Source of the DNA: Callosobruchus maculatus
Taxonomy: Eukaryota; Arthropoda; Insecta; Coleoptera; Chrysomelidae
Assembly: GCA_951848785.1 (NCBI GenBank)
Contig: CATOUR010000002.1
Coordinates: 10,124,001-10,188,000, forward strand
Direction of reading: 5' to 3'
Length of the DNA: 64,000 nt
Below, one piece after another: positions 21,566 to 33,859 of this stretch (position 1 is the first letter of the stretch; each line of letters begins with the position of its first letter). The translations under genes were made by a program, and so were the position numbers. The notes beneath the pieces were generated by a model, which saw nothing but the letters and a program-made list of their open reading frames with translations, made no database searches and was not told where the DNA came from.

Positions 21566-23678
21566 AGCAGCTGGGGTATGTACTCAGACAGGAGAAAATC
21601 TCTGGCATTCACATAATTTGGTCCAATACTAGCTTCAACCATACATTCTTCATTGACATTCACATTCATTTCTGGATCATCTACAGGCTCATCCTCATTC
21701 TCCTCTATTGCAATATTGTGCAAAACTGCTGTTGCAACAATGATGTTTAAAGCTGTTGCAAGTTTTACACGAATTCCAACAGCTAATATTGGAAATCTTC
21801 TTTTCCATACCCCATACTGCCTCTCCACTGGATTTCGAGTTCTTGTAACTGAAATTAATTTAAGCATAAAATTGAATAAACCATATGGTGAAGTATTAAA
21901 AAAAATTACATAAACAAATAATAAAAGTTGCATTGGTAATAAATTTTAGGGGTTGCCTTTTCCAGACCTTAAAATCATGGGGTAAACCAAATAAATTACT
22001 GGCTAAGTGTTTTTTTGGTAGTAGAAAATGTCAGGTTAATTTCAATATTGTAACTTTTTTAGAGCTTGTGAAAAAAATCGTTAAACAAATTTTATGTACC
22101 TCCTTTAAGGGGCTGTATCTCAACGGATACTCCAAAAGTTTCTTTATATGAAAGATTCTATCTTTTTTTTTTTGACGAGGAATCATCCTCTTAAATGTTT
22201 TACCCTTATTTAGTTACACCCTGTATATTTTAAATTCTTCAAGCTCCAGATAACCATATCTTGCAACAAGAAAAAAAGATTGCTGCTACTCCAGCCTTTT
22301 TCAAAAAAAATGAATTGTTCTGAAAGCACTGCAGCCAACTATCTAAACGCTGACTAGAAATATTTTTCTATTATTTTTGTCGCTGCAGTGGGGGACAAGA
22401 GACTACAGAGACAGGAAGACTCATTTTAGTTGTGCTTATAATTAATCTGTATTTTTCTGAAATTAATTTGGAAAGGTAGACACGTATAACACATTTATGT
22501 ACGATATCAAGGGGCAAGTAAGTATTTTGGAAAAGTTTATTGTTACTTTCATTTTCTTGAACTGCTCTAAAATTAACTTACATAAAACTATGATTTTAAG
22601 AGGTTGTCTTACCTGCTTCATTAAACACATTTTGGATGTCATTTGCTGGCTGTATCAATGGTGTAATTACATGCAAAGTGTTAGCATAACCACTGTCTGC
22701 TATCAAAATACTTTCACCAAACTCACGGTTATGTAGTCTTCGTTTAATAGCTGAATTATCAAATACAGTTTGGTCATGTGCAGACCCTGGCCAACGAGCT
22801 ACAATATCCATTATTTTCAACGATGTTGATGCAACTGTCTGTACATTAATAGAAAAGTATCCTTTTCTGTTCCTAAACATTTCTGCACGAGCACCACCTA
22901 GAAATGAATTTATATTGCTTGTAATCATGCTTCTTTTAGCTAATTTTTTTTCCATAACTGTGGTTTTAATGTTTTGGAAGATACAGTACCTGGTGATTGT
23001 ATTTTCACATGTGTACAATCTATAGATCCTATAATCCTAGGGAGTCTGGCTCTCTCATAGAATGCCTGTTTCTCTTTCAAAATTTCTTCTTCGGTCTGAG
23101 GCATTTTAATAAATCTAGGTGAAAGCTTTGCAAGTGCAAGCGAGACTTTTTTCACAATTTTGCTTGCAGAGCTCTTACTCACACCAATTATGTCTCCTAT
23201 TGCCATGAGGAATGCACCAGTAGCATAATAGCGCAAAGTAAACAACAGCTGAGTAATTGGGCTGATCGAGTGATTCCTAGAAGAAAAAAGTTCAACATGG
23301 ATGATTATTTGATGCACATCTTATTTCTTGACCATAGTCCACAATTTGAAGGCACTATGTTTAACATTAGCTTCCTCTTTCAATGGTGCTAGTTCCTTCC
23401 AACAGTTAAAATGTTAAAGCAAAGATCAAAGACATCAATCCAGAACCAAAGTTTTCATACCTATCTGTAACAGTTTCAATACTGTCCTCGATAAGGGACA
23501 AAATATATAATACTGTGGTTTTCTTAAACCTAAACCGCCTCACAAAATCTTTTTCATCCCACTTTTGCAACCAATCCTCCCGCTCTCTAAATCGACGCGG
23601 TTGCGTCTCTTGTTCCAAAAATTCAATGATTTCCTCATCGTCGTCGTTAAATAAATCTATGTCTTGGAGAAGATCCAT
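21559..23678 (-). CDS. PIF/Harbinger transposase (HARBI1-like DDE nuclease), four exons, apparently intact
   Basis: Exons read in from the sequence are 23,678-23,461, 23,276-22,990, 22,897-22,613 and 21,848-21,559. They use GTATGA/TTCTAG, GTACTG/TTCTAG and GTAAGA/TTTCAG signals and join in one frame of 359 codons plus stop, close to the usual size of HARBI1-like proteins (about 350). Exon 1 is acidic and then has the FRFKKTTVLYILSLIEDSIE helix. Exon 2 carries LLFTLRYYATGAFLMAIGDI, a helix-turn-helix-like GVSKSSASKIVKKV and the first catalytic block PRIIGSIDCTHVKI. Exon 3 has ARWPGSAHDQTVFDNSAI and the ILIADSGYAN strand. Exon 4 has NPVERQYGVWKRRFPIL with the catalytic E. It should cut and join the element's own TIRs with a Myb-type partner. 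The last intron holds about 300 bp of another repeat (CACCCTGTATA near 22,209). Splicing is inferred. Confidence 0.85.
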
Positions 23679-24025
23679 TTTCGGCTAAACAGATACAAAA
23701 AATATTTCAACAACAATAAACAATAACCTACAACCAATCGCGGCATCACAAAACACGGAATGTCGGCAATTGACATGGAACGCCATTCCACAGAAATCAA
23801 CGATAGACTTCTGTGGCCTAAATGATATTGTTTTGTGCAATTATCTTTGAGTTATGGTTTAAATTGTAGGTTGGTATTAGTGTCAATCAAAAGTGAGTCA
23901 AAATATCCTCTAGATAAGGATTTGACGGTAATATGAAGTTTGACCTTCAATTGTTTAAACAATTTATCTAACAGTTGCAGTTATCTGGCAGATAAATATT
24001 TAACTATACATTGAGAAACCCGCCC

Positions 24026-24028
24026 TAA
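24026..24028. other. Harbinger target-site duplication, right copy (TAA)
   Basis: TAA directly after the CCGCCC terminus, matching 14,994-14,996. Confidence 0.85.
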
Positions 24029-24347
24029 GCTGCTTAAAAGTCTTCTAGGGTGGGTATTTCTTTTTTGAAATAGACAGTCTGAACTCTCCTTCGAATTGTA
24101 CTCTCAGTGTTTTCATCGAGGATTTTTGCTGGTCTGGCTGGACCTTTCTTGTGAGGTTTTTCTTCACCTGTATTCTTTCTCTCACGAAATAATCCAAAAA
24201 CGGTGGACTTTCCCACTCCAGATTTCGGGGACATTTGTCGACAGTTTCTTTTACAGTAAAATTCGTGTACGTATTCTTATGCAATCTTGTACATTTAAAA
24301 ATTATAACTTTTCCACTCACTGATAATGGAGAATTATTGCGTGCCAT
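24029..24347 (-). pseudogene. IS630/Tc1-mariner-like transposase, N-terminal part
   Basis: From ATG at 24,347 the minus strand encodes a 100-residue frame (MARNNSPLSVSGKVIIFKCT). Near 24,230 it passes into a second frame with SGVGKSTVFGLFRERK (a helix-turn-helix-like segment with an arginine-rich turn) and KKGPARPAKILDENTESTIR, as in the linker before the DDE domain of Tc1/mariner-type proteins. The text stops at LEDF and a stop codon near 24,034, next to the Harbinger insertion site. The catalytic half continues at 14,996 and below. One frameshift plus the 9-kb insertion inactivate it. Confidence 0.7.
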
Positions 24348-24359
24348 TTTTCATTATAC

Positions 24360-25320
24360 TGTAAACACAGCGGCTTAACAGAAAACCCTGATGCGTTAAA
24401 CTAAAAACAAGTATACTTATACAGACGCTACCGTAAGAATGTACCAATTACTTTATTATTAAGGTGTTATTCATTTCCTTTAATCCGTCATAAATGAATA
24501 ATGAGAGTCAATATATCAGGTAAGATGGTAAAGCTTACCTACGCGTATGACCGACACCGAAATTGTATGAATTTCCAACTTAATTGCTCTACACATTTGA
24601 TAAATGCACTATAATAACATTTAAGGTCGAGAACTTTCATTGACATACAAAAAATTAGTTCCTTGTATTTAAATTCAATGTTTTGTTTATTATAATAATA
24701 TGATAAACACCAAAACCTGGACTTACGTCTTGTCACGCTTTTTCTAAAGAAACATTCTACCCTGTTTCATGGTATGAATACCGCAAATAATGCTTTTTTC
24801 AAAACTTCACAGAATGCCTTAATGTTCCTTGCCTGACCTTGTAAGCGAAAAAGACTTGATCTAAAGGCCGTACTGTGTTCCATTGTATTGTTAGAGAATG
24901 CCGTACGCCGCGTTCTAGAACGCCCTCTATTTGACCGAGCCTTAAGCAATTACAGTACTATTATACACTGTGTCCCAGTACGAATCCCGAAAACTTTAAG
25001 GGATGATTTCTGGTACCGACTTATGTTATACGTTGAAATTATATGTGTGGCCTCCAGTATCATATTCATACGTTACGATCATGAGGTAAACAATCGATAA
25101 AAACTTTAAAAAAGACCTGTTAGCGTTACCGTACTAAAAGACCTTCGCCCTTTTCTGCTGTAAAATGGAAAGTATTTTCCCCGAATGTAAAATTGAAATA
25201 AGGTGGGCCTCATACGTTTCAATCATCTTTACAACAAAACTGCAAAGATTTATTTTTCTGTAACCAATGCGAATTCAAGAATAGCTTCTTTTGATATCGG
25301 CTTCACATGTCTTATTGTAA
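24360..25320. other. Non-coding stretch, nothing recognised
   Basis: Short frames only. 25,203-25,325 resembles 3,279-3,395 (GGCCCACAGGTTTCAGTCATC-like start), an uncharacterised dispersed repeat. No gene supported. Confidence 0.4.
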
Positions 25321-25436
25321 AATTAGTCATATTATTATATGCCTAGGCATTTTCAATACGACTAGGCGTATTGAAAAATCACCAAAATAATCGAGAAATT
25401 CACAATATGACTGACAATTTAAGGCGTATTATAATA
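25321..25436 (+). repeat. Inverted-repeat arm paired with 39,918-40,066
   Basis: TAGTCATATTATTATATGCC, TAGGCATTTTCAATACGACTAGG and TTTAAGGCGTATTATAATA recur as the reverse complement at 39,918-40,066 (TTAGGCGTATTATAAC, CCTAGTCATATTGAAAAAGC, GCCTAGGCATATTATAATAAG). The pair brackets the Jockey-type LINE, so an older inverted-repeat element probably received the LINE. Confidence 0.6.
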
Positions 25437-25514
25437 GAATAGAATAGAATAGAAGAGAATAGAATAGAATAGAAGAGAATAGAATAGAATAGAAGATAAT
25501 AGAATAGAATAGAA
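25433..25514. repeat. (AGAAT)n microsatellite
   Basis: A pentanucleotide AGAAT array with occasional AGAAG and ATAAT variants, immediately before the left LINE target duplication. Confidence 0.95.
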
Positions 25515-25520
25515 TGCGCC

Positions 25521-25533
25521 TGCGCCGGTTGCT
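25521..25533. other. LINE target-site duplication, 3' side
   Basis: TGCGCCGGTTGCT, repeated exactly at 39,431-39,443. A 13-bp direct repeat next to both predicted LINE ends. Confidence 0.8.
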
Positions 25534-25854
25534 ACTACTACTACTACTCGTCGTCGTTAACTGTCAAGGCGGTCCGGAGGACCTTTGCCTTTATGTCATA
25601 GTTCGTCAGTCGGTTTGTCATCCTGTCGGCCTGGTCACCCAGAAACCAGACAATGTTATAGAGAAAAAAAAAGAAAGGGAGGAAGAAAGAGAGGAAGAAA
25701 GAAGAAGAGCAAAGAGAGAAGTGCAACTGTTAAAATAGGCATCGTTAGAATAAATAGGATAATTAATTTTGATGCTCTAAACGCAATTTTGTTGGGATCG
25801 GATATTGCCAAAAAGGGAATTTATATGATCTAAAATTCCACGACTTAATTTTGG

Positions 25855-28630
25855 TTACAGTGCGAGCCGCGGCCTGGAATGTTTGCGGACTTGCTCGACC
25901 GTGTAGTCCACTGAGTCACGCAGCAAAGGGTTGCTATGCGATTCCGCTTGTTCATAGCGCCGCTGCGCCTGTGTTTTGATATAGTCCTTTAAGTAAGGAA
26001 TATCAAGATCTTTATGCAGGGTCTCGTTTGAAACATACCAAGGGGCATTTGTAATAGTTCTCAGGATCCTACTTTGGAGTACCTGCAAAGCTCGCATGTG
26101 CGTCTTAGCTATGAAACACCAAGCCGCACATGCGTAAGTAATTGCAGGTCTAATAATAATTTTGTACAGCCGAATTTTGTTAACCAGACTTAATTTTGAA
26201 GTTCTACATAGCAAGGGATAAAACTGTCGAAATGTAATTTGGAATTTTGTTTTTAACATCTCAGTATGGTTTCGCCATGTCATACCCTTGTCTGGGGTAC
26301 CAAGGTACTTGACGGAAGAGCTCCACCGTAATAGAGTACCGTTAATAGAGACCTCTGGCGGGATGCCGCGACGCTTTTTGGTACAGTAGATAGCCTGCGT
26401 TTTAGAATGGTTGATTTTGATAAGCCACCGATCCGCCCACTCTAATACTTCATCCACCGCTGTCTGCAGCCTGTCATGGACTAGGTTGCTAGACCACGAC
26501 TGGGCCACTAGTGCGGTGTCGTCAGCATAGAGATAGACTTCACAGTTGCTGGGACTAGGGACGTCATGAATGAAAAAAGAGTAAAGTATTGGTCCAAGGA
26601 CCGAACCCTGAGGAACACCCGGCCTTGACAGGCCGTATTGTCGACAACACATTGTCAATTTTGATCCGAAATTTTCTTCCTTCTAGAAAGGATTTCAACA
26701 GTTTTAGGAGCCAAAAAGGAAAGCCCTTTTGGATTAACTTATAGAGGAGGCCCTCATGCCATACTTTGTCAAAGGCTTTCGATACATCTAGAAGTAAGAC
26801 ACCAGTGCTCTTGTCTTCGGTAAATCCCCCGGTTATACGCTCCACCAGTCTGACTGCCTGTAGCACAGTGCTATGTTCAGACCGAAATCCGAATTGGACG
26901 TCAGGAATCACGTTATGCTCCGACGAAAAATTGTCAAGGTGATGGAGAATCACTTTCTCGGCGAGCTTTGAAGGTGCTGACAGCAAACTAATGGGACGAT
27001 AATCCTGGGGAAATATCGAACCCGCTTTCTTTGGGATCATAATGACTTCAGCAACCTTCCAAGCCTTGGGGAAGTATTGAGTCCTGAGCATAGCGTTAAT
27101 TATGGCCACCAGATATGTCACGGCTTTTGGCGGGAGTAGCTTCAACGCCTTGTTAGTGATCTGATCCTCTCCAGGTGCTTTCCGTACCTTGAGGTCTTTA
27201 ATATGGCCGTGAAGCTCTGCTGGTGTGCTGTGAGGAATCATTGGTAATTCCTCTGTTGTGCTATGCAGAGCTTCTGCGGAGGAATCTTCCGAAGAAGTAT
27301 CTTCGAAAGAGGATCCACCAACAGAAGCATTGTCACCGTCCCCACCATTGGCCCTGAAGTACCTCCTGACAGATCTTACAATTTGTCGCTCCTCATCGAG
27401 GTCATTATCAAGATCATAATTGGGTGAGAACTGATTTTCCATAGCATCAGCAAAAACCTCCACCTTATCACTAGTCGTAAAGGCCATGCCTCTAGGACCA
27501 TGAATATGGGGAAGTTTTTCCCATTTGCCATTTCTGAGCGCTTTCGCGACTTTCCATAGGGGAGCACTTGCGTCAAGCATTCCCATCAGAAACTCGTTCC
27601 ATTGCTCGTTGCGCAATTCGTGGAGTGCGTTTCTCACTTCATGGACAAGATTCGTCGCTCTACGGATGTCATCAGGATGACAGGACCTCTTTGCTTGCTT
27701 GATAGCAGACCTTTTATCCGAAATTTTTTGTCGAATATCAGCTGGAAGGAAAGGTCTACCTGGGCGCTGCTCAGGATGCACCGCTGCGCGTTTTAGAGCG
27801 TTTTAAACGAAACTTGTCCACTCCGCTTGAGCGGCATCAATTCCATTCTCATCAATTATGATCGGGATACTGGGAAACTCTCTGAGGAGAGACTTGTATA
27901 GCTCCCAATCAACGCGTTTTCTTGAAGGAGTTTGCTCCTCCAAGTTATGTTCATTCCCTACCTCCAAGATGACAGGCAGATGATCGCTTGAAATATCATA
28001 CATGACCCTAGAAGTAACACGGAATCTACAATTTCTAGATATTGCGAAATCTATAACATCAGGTGCTTGCAAGTGGTTAAAAGGGTGATGCGTAGGCTGT
28101 GGATGAGGCACCCATTTCGCATCACATGATTGTATAGGCGAACACCGCAAGTAGAGTTAAGCCTTGAGTGCCATGCGCGATGTTTGCAGTTGTAGTCCCC
28201 AGCAGCGATAAGAGGACCCGAGCAGTCCAATAGAACTACAAAGGTCAGCCTCTCGCAGCCTGGAACCACACCTGACATACACCGATGTGATTTTCAATGG
28301 GATACCTCCAGCCATATTTATTACAACAGAAGCCGCTTCAATGCTTTGCATCTCAGCGTTGCTGCTTCTATGATAATCAATACCACGTTTCACCAGCACG
28401 GCTAAGCCGCCGCCGCGTCCAGTTAATCTGACAGCGCGTATGACATCGTAATTCGGGAAAACTAAGCGGTCTCCAGGATTTAGCAATGTCTCCTGCAGCA
28501 AAGCTACGTCTATGCATTCATCCAAAAGAGCTTGATGAAATTCCCGTTTTTTGGGGATGTCCTTCAGGCCCAAGCAATTCCAAAAGAGAATTTTGATGAA
28601 TGCAGGCTGTCTACTGCTATACCTAGCCAT
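25855..28630 (-). pseudogene. LINE ORF2: endonuclease and reverse transcriptase, frameshifted
   Basis: From ATG at 28,630 the frame begins an AP-type endonuclease: ILFWNCLGL, VALLQETLL, LTGRGGGLAVLVKRGIDYH. The frame shifts near 28,250 (GDYNCKHRAWHS catalytic block), near 28,130 (YDISSDHLPVILEV block) and near 27,800. RT follows in 27,781-26,564 with QDYRPISLLSAPSKLAEKVI, GFRSEHSTVLQAVRLVE and LLLDVSKAFDKVWHEGLLYK. After another shift near 26,620 come GVPQGSVLGPILYSFFIHDV and the catalytic LYADDTALVA. The C-terminal region (KIRLYKIIIRPAITYACAAW) runs to a stop at 25,855. All catalytic blocks are visible, but four or so frameshifts make it inactive. Jockey clade by motif recall. Confidence 0.88.
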
Positions 28631-29430
28631 TTAGTGGCTGAGGAAAGATCGCCTGCAAAGCCTGAGTGGCGCTAATCAGGGAACTGATTATTTGCTGTAG
28701 CGACCTTAGCGCTGTTGCTAGGTCCACGTTTTGAGAAGTCAAGGAGGAACTTTGAGCAGGAGGGGCGGACAAGGGTGTGACATTGGCCGCTTCTGCATAG
28801 GATTTATTACGCCTTTCAGTGATAACCTGGATGTTCCTTCGAGGAGTATACCTACATGTCGGGCTATTCGCTGAATGCCCCTCACCACAGTTTGCACATT
28901 TGCGCGCCTCTTGCTCTGTTAGAGGGCACAAATGTGTCATGTGGTCCTGAGCACATTTGACACACTTAGGAGACGCAGTACAATATGACTGCGCATGTCC
29001 GTATTTCTGGCAGCGATGGCACTGTCCAATGAGTCGAGAATTCTTCTGAACTTCGACTCTTATCGCTAGGCCCAGCAGTTCGTGTTCATTGAATACTTGC
29101 TGGGACTTCTCTATCTTTGGCAGTATCACCACCGCCAAAGGCATAGGCACGCCTCCGCTACGTTTGAGGCGGATAATATGGTGAGGGGAATAGCCTTTCT
29201 GCTCTAATTCCTCCTTGATATCATGTTCTGAAAAGGATGAGGGGATCCCTCTGATAACTGCGTGGATATTTCTTTCAGAGGGAAGAGGAAACGTATGATG
29301 TGGGACGTTTTCCTCTTTGAACAAACGAATGATTTTCCTGTAGTCATCTTCCGACTTAGGAAGAATGCGAATCCCCGCATCGACGGCTACTGCACGTTCT
29401 ATTTTGATGCCTCTCGTAGGACTATCGGAC
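28623..29430 (-). pseudogene. LINE ORF1 (Gag-like, zinc-knuckle), C-terminal part
   Basis: An RNA-binding Gag-like protein of the LINE. The frame from 29,430 reads GIRILPKSEDDYRKIIRLF and VIRGIPSSFSEHDIKEELEQ, the conserved pre-knuckle domain of Jockey-type ORF1. Then follow CCHC knuckles (CHRCQKYGHAQSYC, CVKCAQDHMTHLC, CANCGEGHSANSPTC) and an alanine/leucine-rich tail to the stop at 28,623. The methionines upstream of GIRIL belong to the inserted element, not to the gene. The missing N-terminal portions are at 34,552-34,962 and 39,094-39,341. Even after removing the insertions, a frameshift remains near 29,390. Confidence 0.85.
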
Positions 29431-29876
29431 GGCGCATTTAGACTATGCAACATGTTGTAAAACATCATGTTTTAAAACACTGTTGTACAACAAGTTGCAA
29501 ATACTAACGAAAAATGTTTTACAACTTATCTGTTTTAAAACAACTTTTGTGTTTTACAACAAGTTGTCGCCTTTCCGTCTTGAGCCGGAAAATGTACAAC
29601 ATGTTTCAAAACATATTGATATTTCATTTTCTGAAACTACAACTTCTTTCAAAACACGGGGCGGTGCCACAGGGCGGTACAGTGCTCTGGTGCATTTAGT
29701 GAGGTATTATGGTAAATCAGAAATTGATACTTATTCCAGCCTATTAGCTACTGCAATGTACTAGAGATTAAAAAGTTTCCAAAATCATTAAAAACTATCA
29801 AATGAAAGAAAAACTCCCACCGAACGTTGCTGGCAGTTTATTCTCCGAAAATTTCACATTTCATTACACAAAAATG

Positions 29877-32202
29877 AGGTCAAGTTGATTGACTCAGTAT
29901 TTCTTACACATTATGGTGACAACAATTTATTGTTTTCCTATAGCCTGAAGCTGTAGTCTGCCCCTGCAACCATTCATCGCCCGCCCGCCCGCAAAAAAAA
30001 AATTAAAAATGTGTTATGTTACTGGGTCTCTTTTTCACAGGTCAACGACGTTTTATGAATACATCAAATTTATCAGTCTTACAACCCCCACTCTACAACC
30101 ACCTCAATTTCACACCCCCCCCCCAAAAAAAAAAAATTATGAAAATAATCTGGAACCCCTAAAATGTATAAAAACGATGCTTGAGGGCTTGAGCTGTTTT
30201 TATATTTTTAGTTTTACTTCCCACACCGATAGGTGAGGGGAGTATTGTGTTCGCGAAAATTTTCGATTTTGAGATAATATACTTTTTGGGCGTTTTATGA
30301 TGTCTACATAACGAAAATCCACGTCACTTATTTCCGTCGGTCTGTCGGTCTATCTGTCTGTTGGCGTTTTTCTAGCCTCCTAATCTCAGTAACCGGTGCA
30401 TAGATTTTGATGAAATTTGGGTAGCGATATGGTGTGTGGTCGTAGTAGGTAATGTCGCTACAATTTTGGAAATCGGTGCATAGGCGGCGGAGTAATTAGC
30501 AAAAAACGAATAATTTCAAATATACATTAAACTTCGTTTTTAGGCATTTTGGGGGTTCCTGATCATTTTCTACTTTTTTTAGGGTGAGCGTGAAATTGGG
30601 GTGGTTGGGGGGTGGGGGGTTGTAAACGTGAAAAATTTGTTGTATTCATAATAGGCTGTCCATTGACCTGAGAGAAAAAGACCTAGCGGTATAATACACT
30701 TTTTTAGGTTCACCCGAACATTGCCTTGTCTATTACAAGAACCAAGGGACTTAGAAAATTTTCCGATGTATACATACGAGTATTGCTTTAGATCGTTCTG
30801 TATTTTAGAATGTGGAAACTACTGAACTGATGTTAATGAAATTTCGGCACAGTATTACTACTTTGACGAGGATGGAAAACGCGTATGATTTTTATAAATC
30901 GTCTCAGTGGCGGCGCAGCAATATTAAAAAAACTAAAATATGAAAACAGCTCAAACTTCGTTTTTAGTCGTTCCTGATCTTTTTCTACTTTTTTTGAGTG
31001 GGGGTGAAATTGGGGTGTTTGAGGGGTAGGAGGGTCGTAAAAATTAATTTTTTTGTATTCATAATAGGCTATCCGTTGACCCGTGCAGGAAAGACCTAGC
31101 GGTATAATACAATTTTAGGTCCACTCAAACATTGCCTTGCCGATTAAAGAAACTATAAGGGACTTAGAGAATTTTCTGATGTATACACAATACATACGAG
31201 TAAGTATTTCTTTAGATCGTTCTGTATTGTGTAACGTGGCAACTTTTAAATTGACTTTAATGATATTTTGACACAGATTTATTACCGTGACGAGGATGGA
31301 AGACGCGTATTGTTTTTGGAAATCGTTTCAGTGGCCGCGCGGCATTAATAAAAAAAAATTGAGTCAAGTTGATTGACTCAGTACTTCCCACACGTAATAA
31401 TGATACCATTTTATTATATTCCCTTTGCATGAAGCTATAGTCCGAGACCCCTGGCAACCAAGTAATCATTCGCATGTCCTCAAAAAAGCTCAAACGCAAA
31501 AACTAGTAAATACATTCCTAAGTCTCTCCGTGGGAATTAAAACCACACAATTTTTATTCTGCCAGCTTCAGCTGGACGAGCGAAACAACCAGGAACCCCC
31601 AAATTGCTTAAAAACGAAGTTTGAGCTATTTTTAAATTTTTAGCTTTTCTATTATTGCTGCGCCGCCAATAACTCGATTTTTGAAAACCATACGCGTTTT
31701 TCATCCTCGGTAATAATATTGTGTCTAAATTTCATTAAAATCGATTTCGTAATTTCCATGTTACTGAATTCAGAACGATCTAAAGCAATAGTCGTATGTA
31801 TACATCAGACAACTCTTAAGTTTCTTCATTTCTGTAATAGCCAAAGCAATGTTCGGATGAACCTAAAAAAGGGTATTATGCTACTAGGTCTTTCTTTCAC
31901 AGTCAATGGACAGCCTATTATGAATAGAACAAATTTTTGAGTTTTACAACCCCCCACCCGCTAACCACCCTAATTTCACCCTTACCCAAAAAAAGTAGAA
32001 AATGATCAGGAACCCCTAAAACGCCTAAAAACGAAGTTTGAGGAACATTTGAAATTTTTCGTTTTTTGCTAATTCCTCCACCCCCCAACGATTTCCAAAA
32101 TTATCGGAACATTACCTACTAAGACACCACAACATATCGCTACCCAAATTTCATCACAATCCATGCAGCGGTTAGTGAGATTACGACGTTAGAAAAACGC
32201 GA

Positions 32203-32255
<53 letters not shown>

Positions 32256-33625
32256 TCGACGTATGTATACATCACAAATTCTAAGTCCCTTGGTTTCTAT
32301 TATAAGCGAGGCAATGTTTGGATGGACCTAAAAAGGTGAATTACGCTACTAGGTCTTTCATTCACAGGTCATTGGACAGCCCATTATAAATACAACAAAT
32401 TTTTCAGTTTTACAACCCCCCACCCCCCAACCACCCCAAATTCACCCCCACCCAAAAAAAGTAGAAAATGATCAGGAACTCCTGAAACGTCTAAAAAAGT
32501 AGTTTGAGGAATATCTATTTTTTTGTTTTTGCTAATTACTGCGCCGCCAATGCACTGATTTTCAAAATTTTAGCAGCATTACCTACTAGGAACCCACAGC
32601 ATATCGCTGCCCAAATTTCATCAAAGTCCATGCAGCGGTTACTGAGATTACGAGGGTAGAAAAACGCGACAGATAAACAGACAGACGGACAGACCGACCG
32701 ACCTACCGACCGACCGACCGACCGTTATGTTGACATCACAACACGCCCAAAAAGCGTATTATCTCAAAATCAAAAATTTTTGCGATCACAATACTACCCT
32801 CACCTATCGGTGTGGGAAGAAATAAAAATATAAAAACACCTCAAACTTCGTTTTTAGACGTTTTAGGGGTTCCTGATCGTTTTCATTTTTTTGGGTAGGG
32901 GTGAAATTGGGGTGATTAGGGGGTGGGAGGTTGTAAAAATCAAACTTTTCTTGTAATCATGGTAGATTGTCCATTGACCTGTCAAAGAAGTACACAGTAG
33001 AATAACACACTTTTTGCGGTCGGGCGAGCGATGATTTGATTGTAAGGGGATCTGGACTATAGCTTCATGCTATAGGAAAATCATAAAACTGGTATCATCG
33101 GAATGTGTGGGAAGTACTGAGTCAATCAACTTGACTACATTTTTTTATTATCTCTGGGCCGCGACTCGTGCGATTCATAAAAATGTTACAAAAACGTCTA
33201 TTGAGCATCTGGGCCTTTGTTCCAGAGGTCAGTTTTACAACCCGACCCCCTAACCACCACAAATTTCACCCCCACCCAAAAAAGTAGAAAACTATCACTA
33301 ACCCCTAAAATGCGTAAAAACGAAATTTCAGGAATATTTTTTTTTTTTTGCTAATTGCTCTGCCTTCCATGCTCCGATCAAAATTATATAGCAGCATTAC
33401 CTACTACAACACCACAGCATATCGCTACGCAAATTTTATCACAGTCCATGCAGCGGTTACTGAGATTACGAGGGTACAAGAACGCTAACAGACAGTCAGA
33501 CCGACGGAAATGAGTGACGTGGATTTTCGTTATGTAAACGTCATAAAACCCCCAAAAAGTATATTATTTCAAAATCGAAGATGTTCATGATCGTAATACT
33601 CCCCTCACCTATCGGTGTTGGAAGT
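29877..33625. repeat. Mosaic of family S pieces inside element A1
   Basis: Left-end words AAGTTGATTGACTCAGTA occur at 29,880 and 31,369 in plus orientation and at 33,110 inverse. Right-end words with the CCGATAGGTG or CACCTATCGG motif occur at 30,225 (inverse), 32,808 and 33,610. Plus and minus units thus meet end to end, partly sharing termini, and an AGAC array of about 55 bp lies at 32,200-32,255. The pattern suggests repeated recombination or insertion of S copies into each other before the composite moved. No coding content. Confidence 0.65.
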
Positions 33626-33859
33626 AAAAACAAAACTGCGATATGTCAGGCTTGTATCATACACCCTGTATAAGTCATTATTTTTAAAATGAAGTCCACC
33701 TCAACCTACATAGACTAGGCATAGTTATTTTTCTGAAAAGATAATTATATCGTTTGATCACAAGAGTCCGAGGCTTTGAGCTTGACTCACCCTGTATAGA
33801 TATCAATTAAATGGCTCATAGCGACCATAACCTCACTAAAAGCACTAGAGCACATGATC

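Larger units (their letters stand above)
14997..24025. mobile_element. PIF/Harbinger DNA transposon, complete, 9.0 kb, with TAA target duplication
   Basis: The termini are inverted repeats: GGGCGGGTTTCTCAATGTCT at 14,997 and, inverse, GGGCGGGTTTCTCAATGTAT at 24,025. Similarity continues through TAGTTAAA and a CTGCCAGATA word. Immediate flanks are TAA on both sides (14,994-14,996 and 24,026-24,028), the 3-bp TWA duplication typical of PIF/Harbinger. The element carries the two genes expected of the superfamily, in convergent orientation: a Myb/SANT-like DNA-binding protein (15,357-17,310, plus) and a DDE transposase (21,559-23,678, minus). Its middle is filled by inverted partial copies of both genes, two LINE fragments, a TA-flanked mariner-like element and short repeats. 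That explains a length well above a minimal Harbinger. It inserted into the mariner-like gene described at 14,160 and 24,029. Confidence 0.9.

Noticed and set aside
29483..29764. Plus-strand ORFs at the left end of A1
   Set aside because: TIR-derived low-complexity frames that also occur, inverse, at the other TIRs.
31257..31499. ORFs with MITWLLGVSDYSFMQ (also at 37,207)
   Set aside because: Translations of repeat family S in inverse copies; repeated in A1 and A2, no domain, ends at repeat borders.
32200..32760. Possible CRISPR-like or direct-repeat array near the AGAC tracts
   Set aside because: Simple tetranucleotide repeats without unique spacers, in a eukaryotic transposon context.
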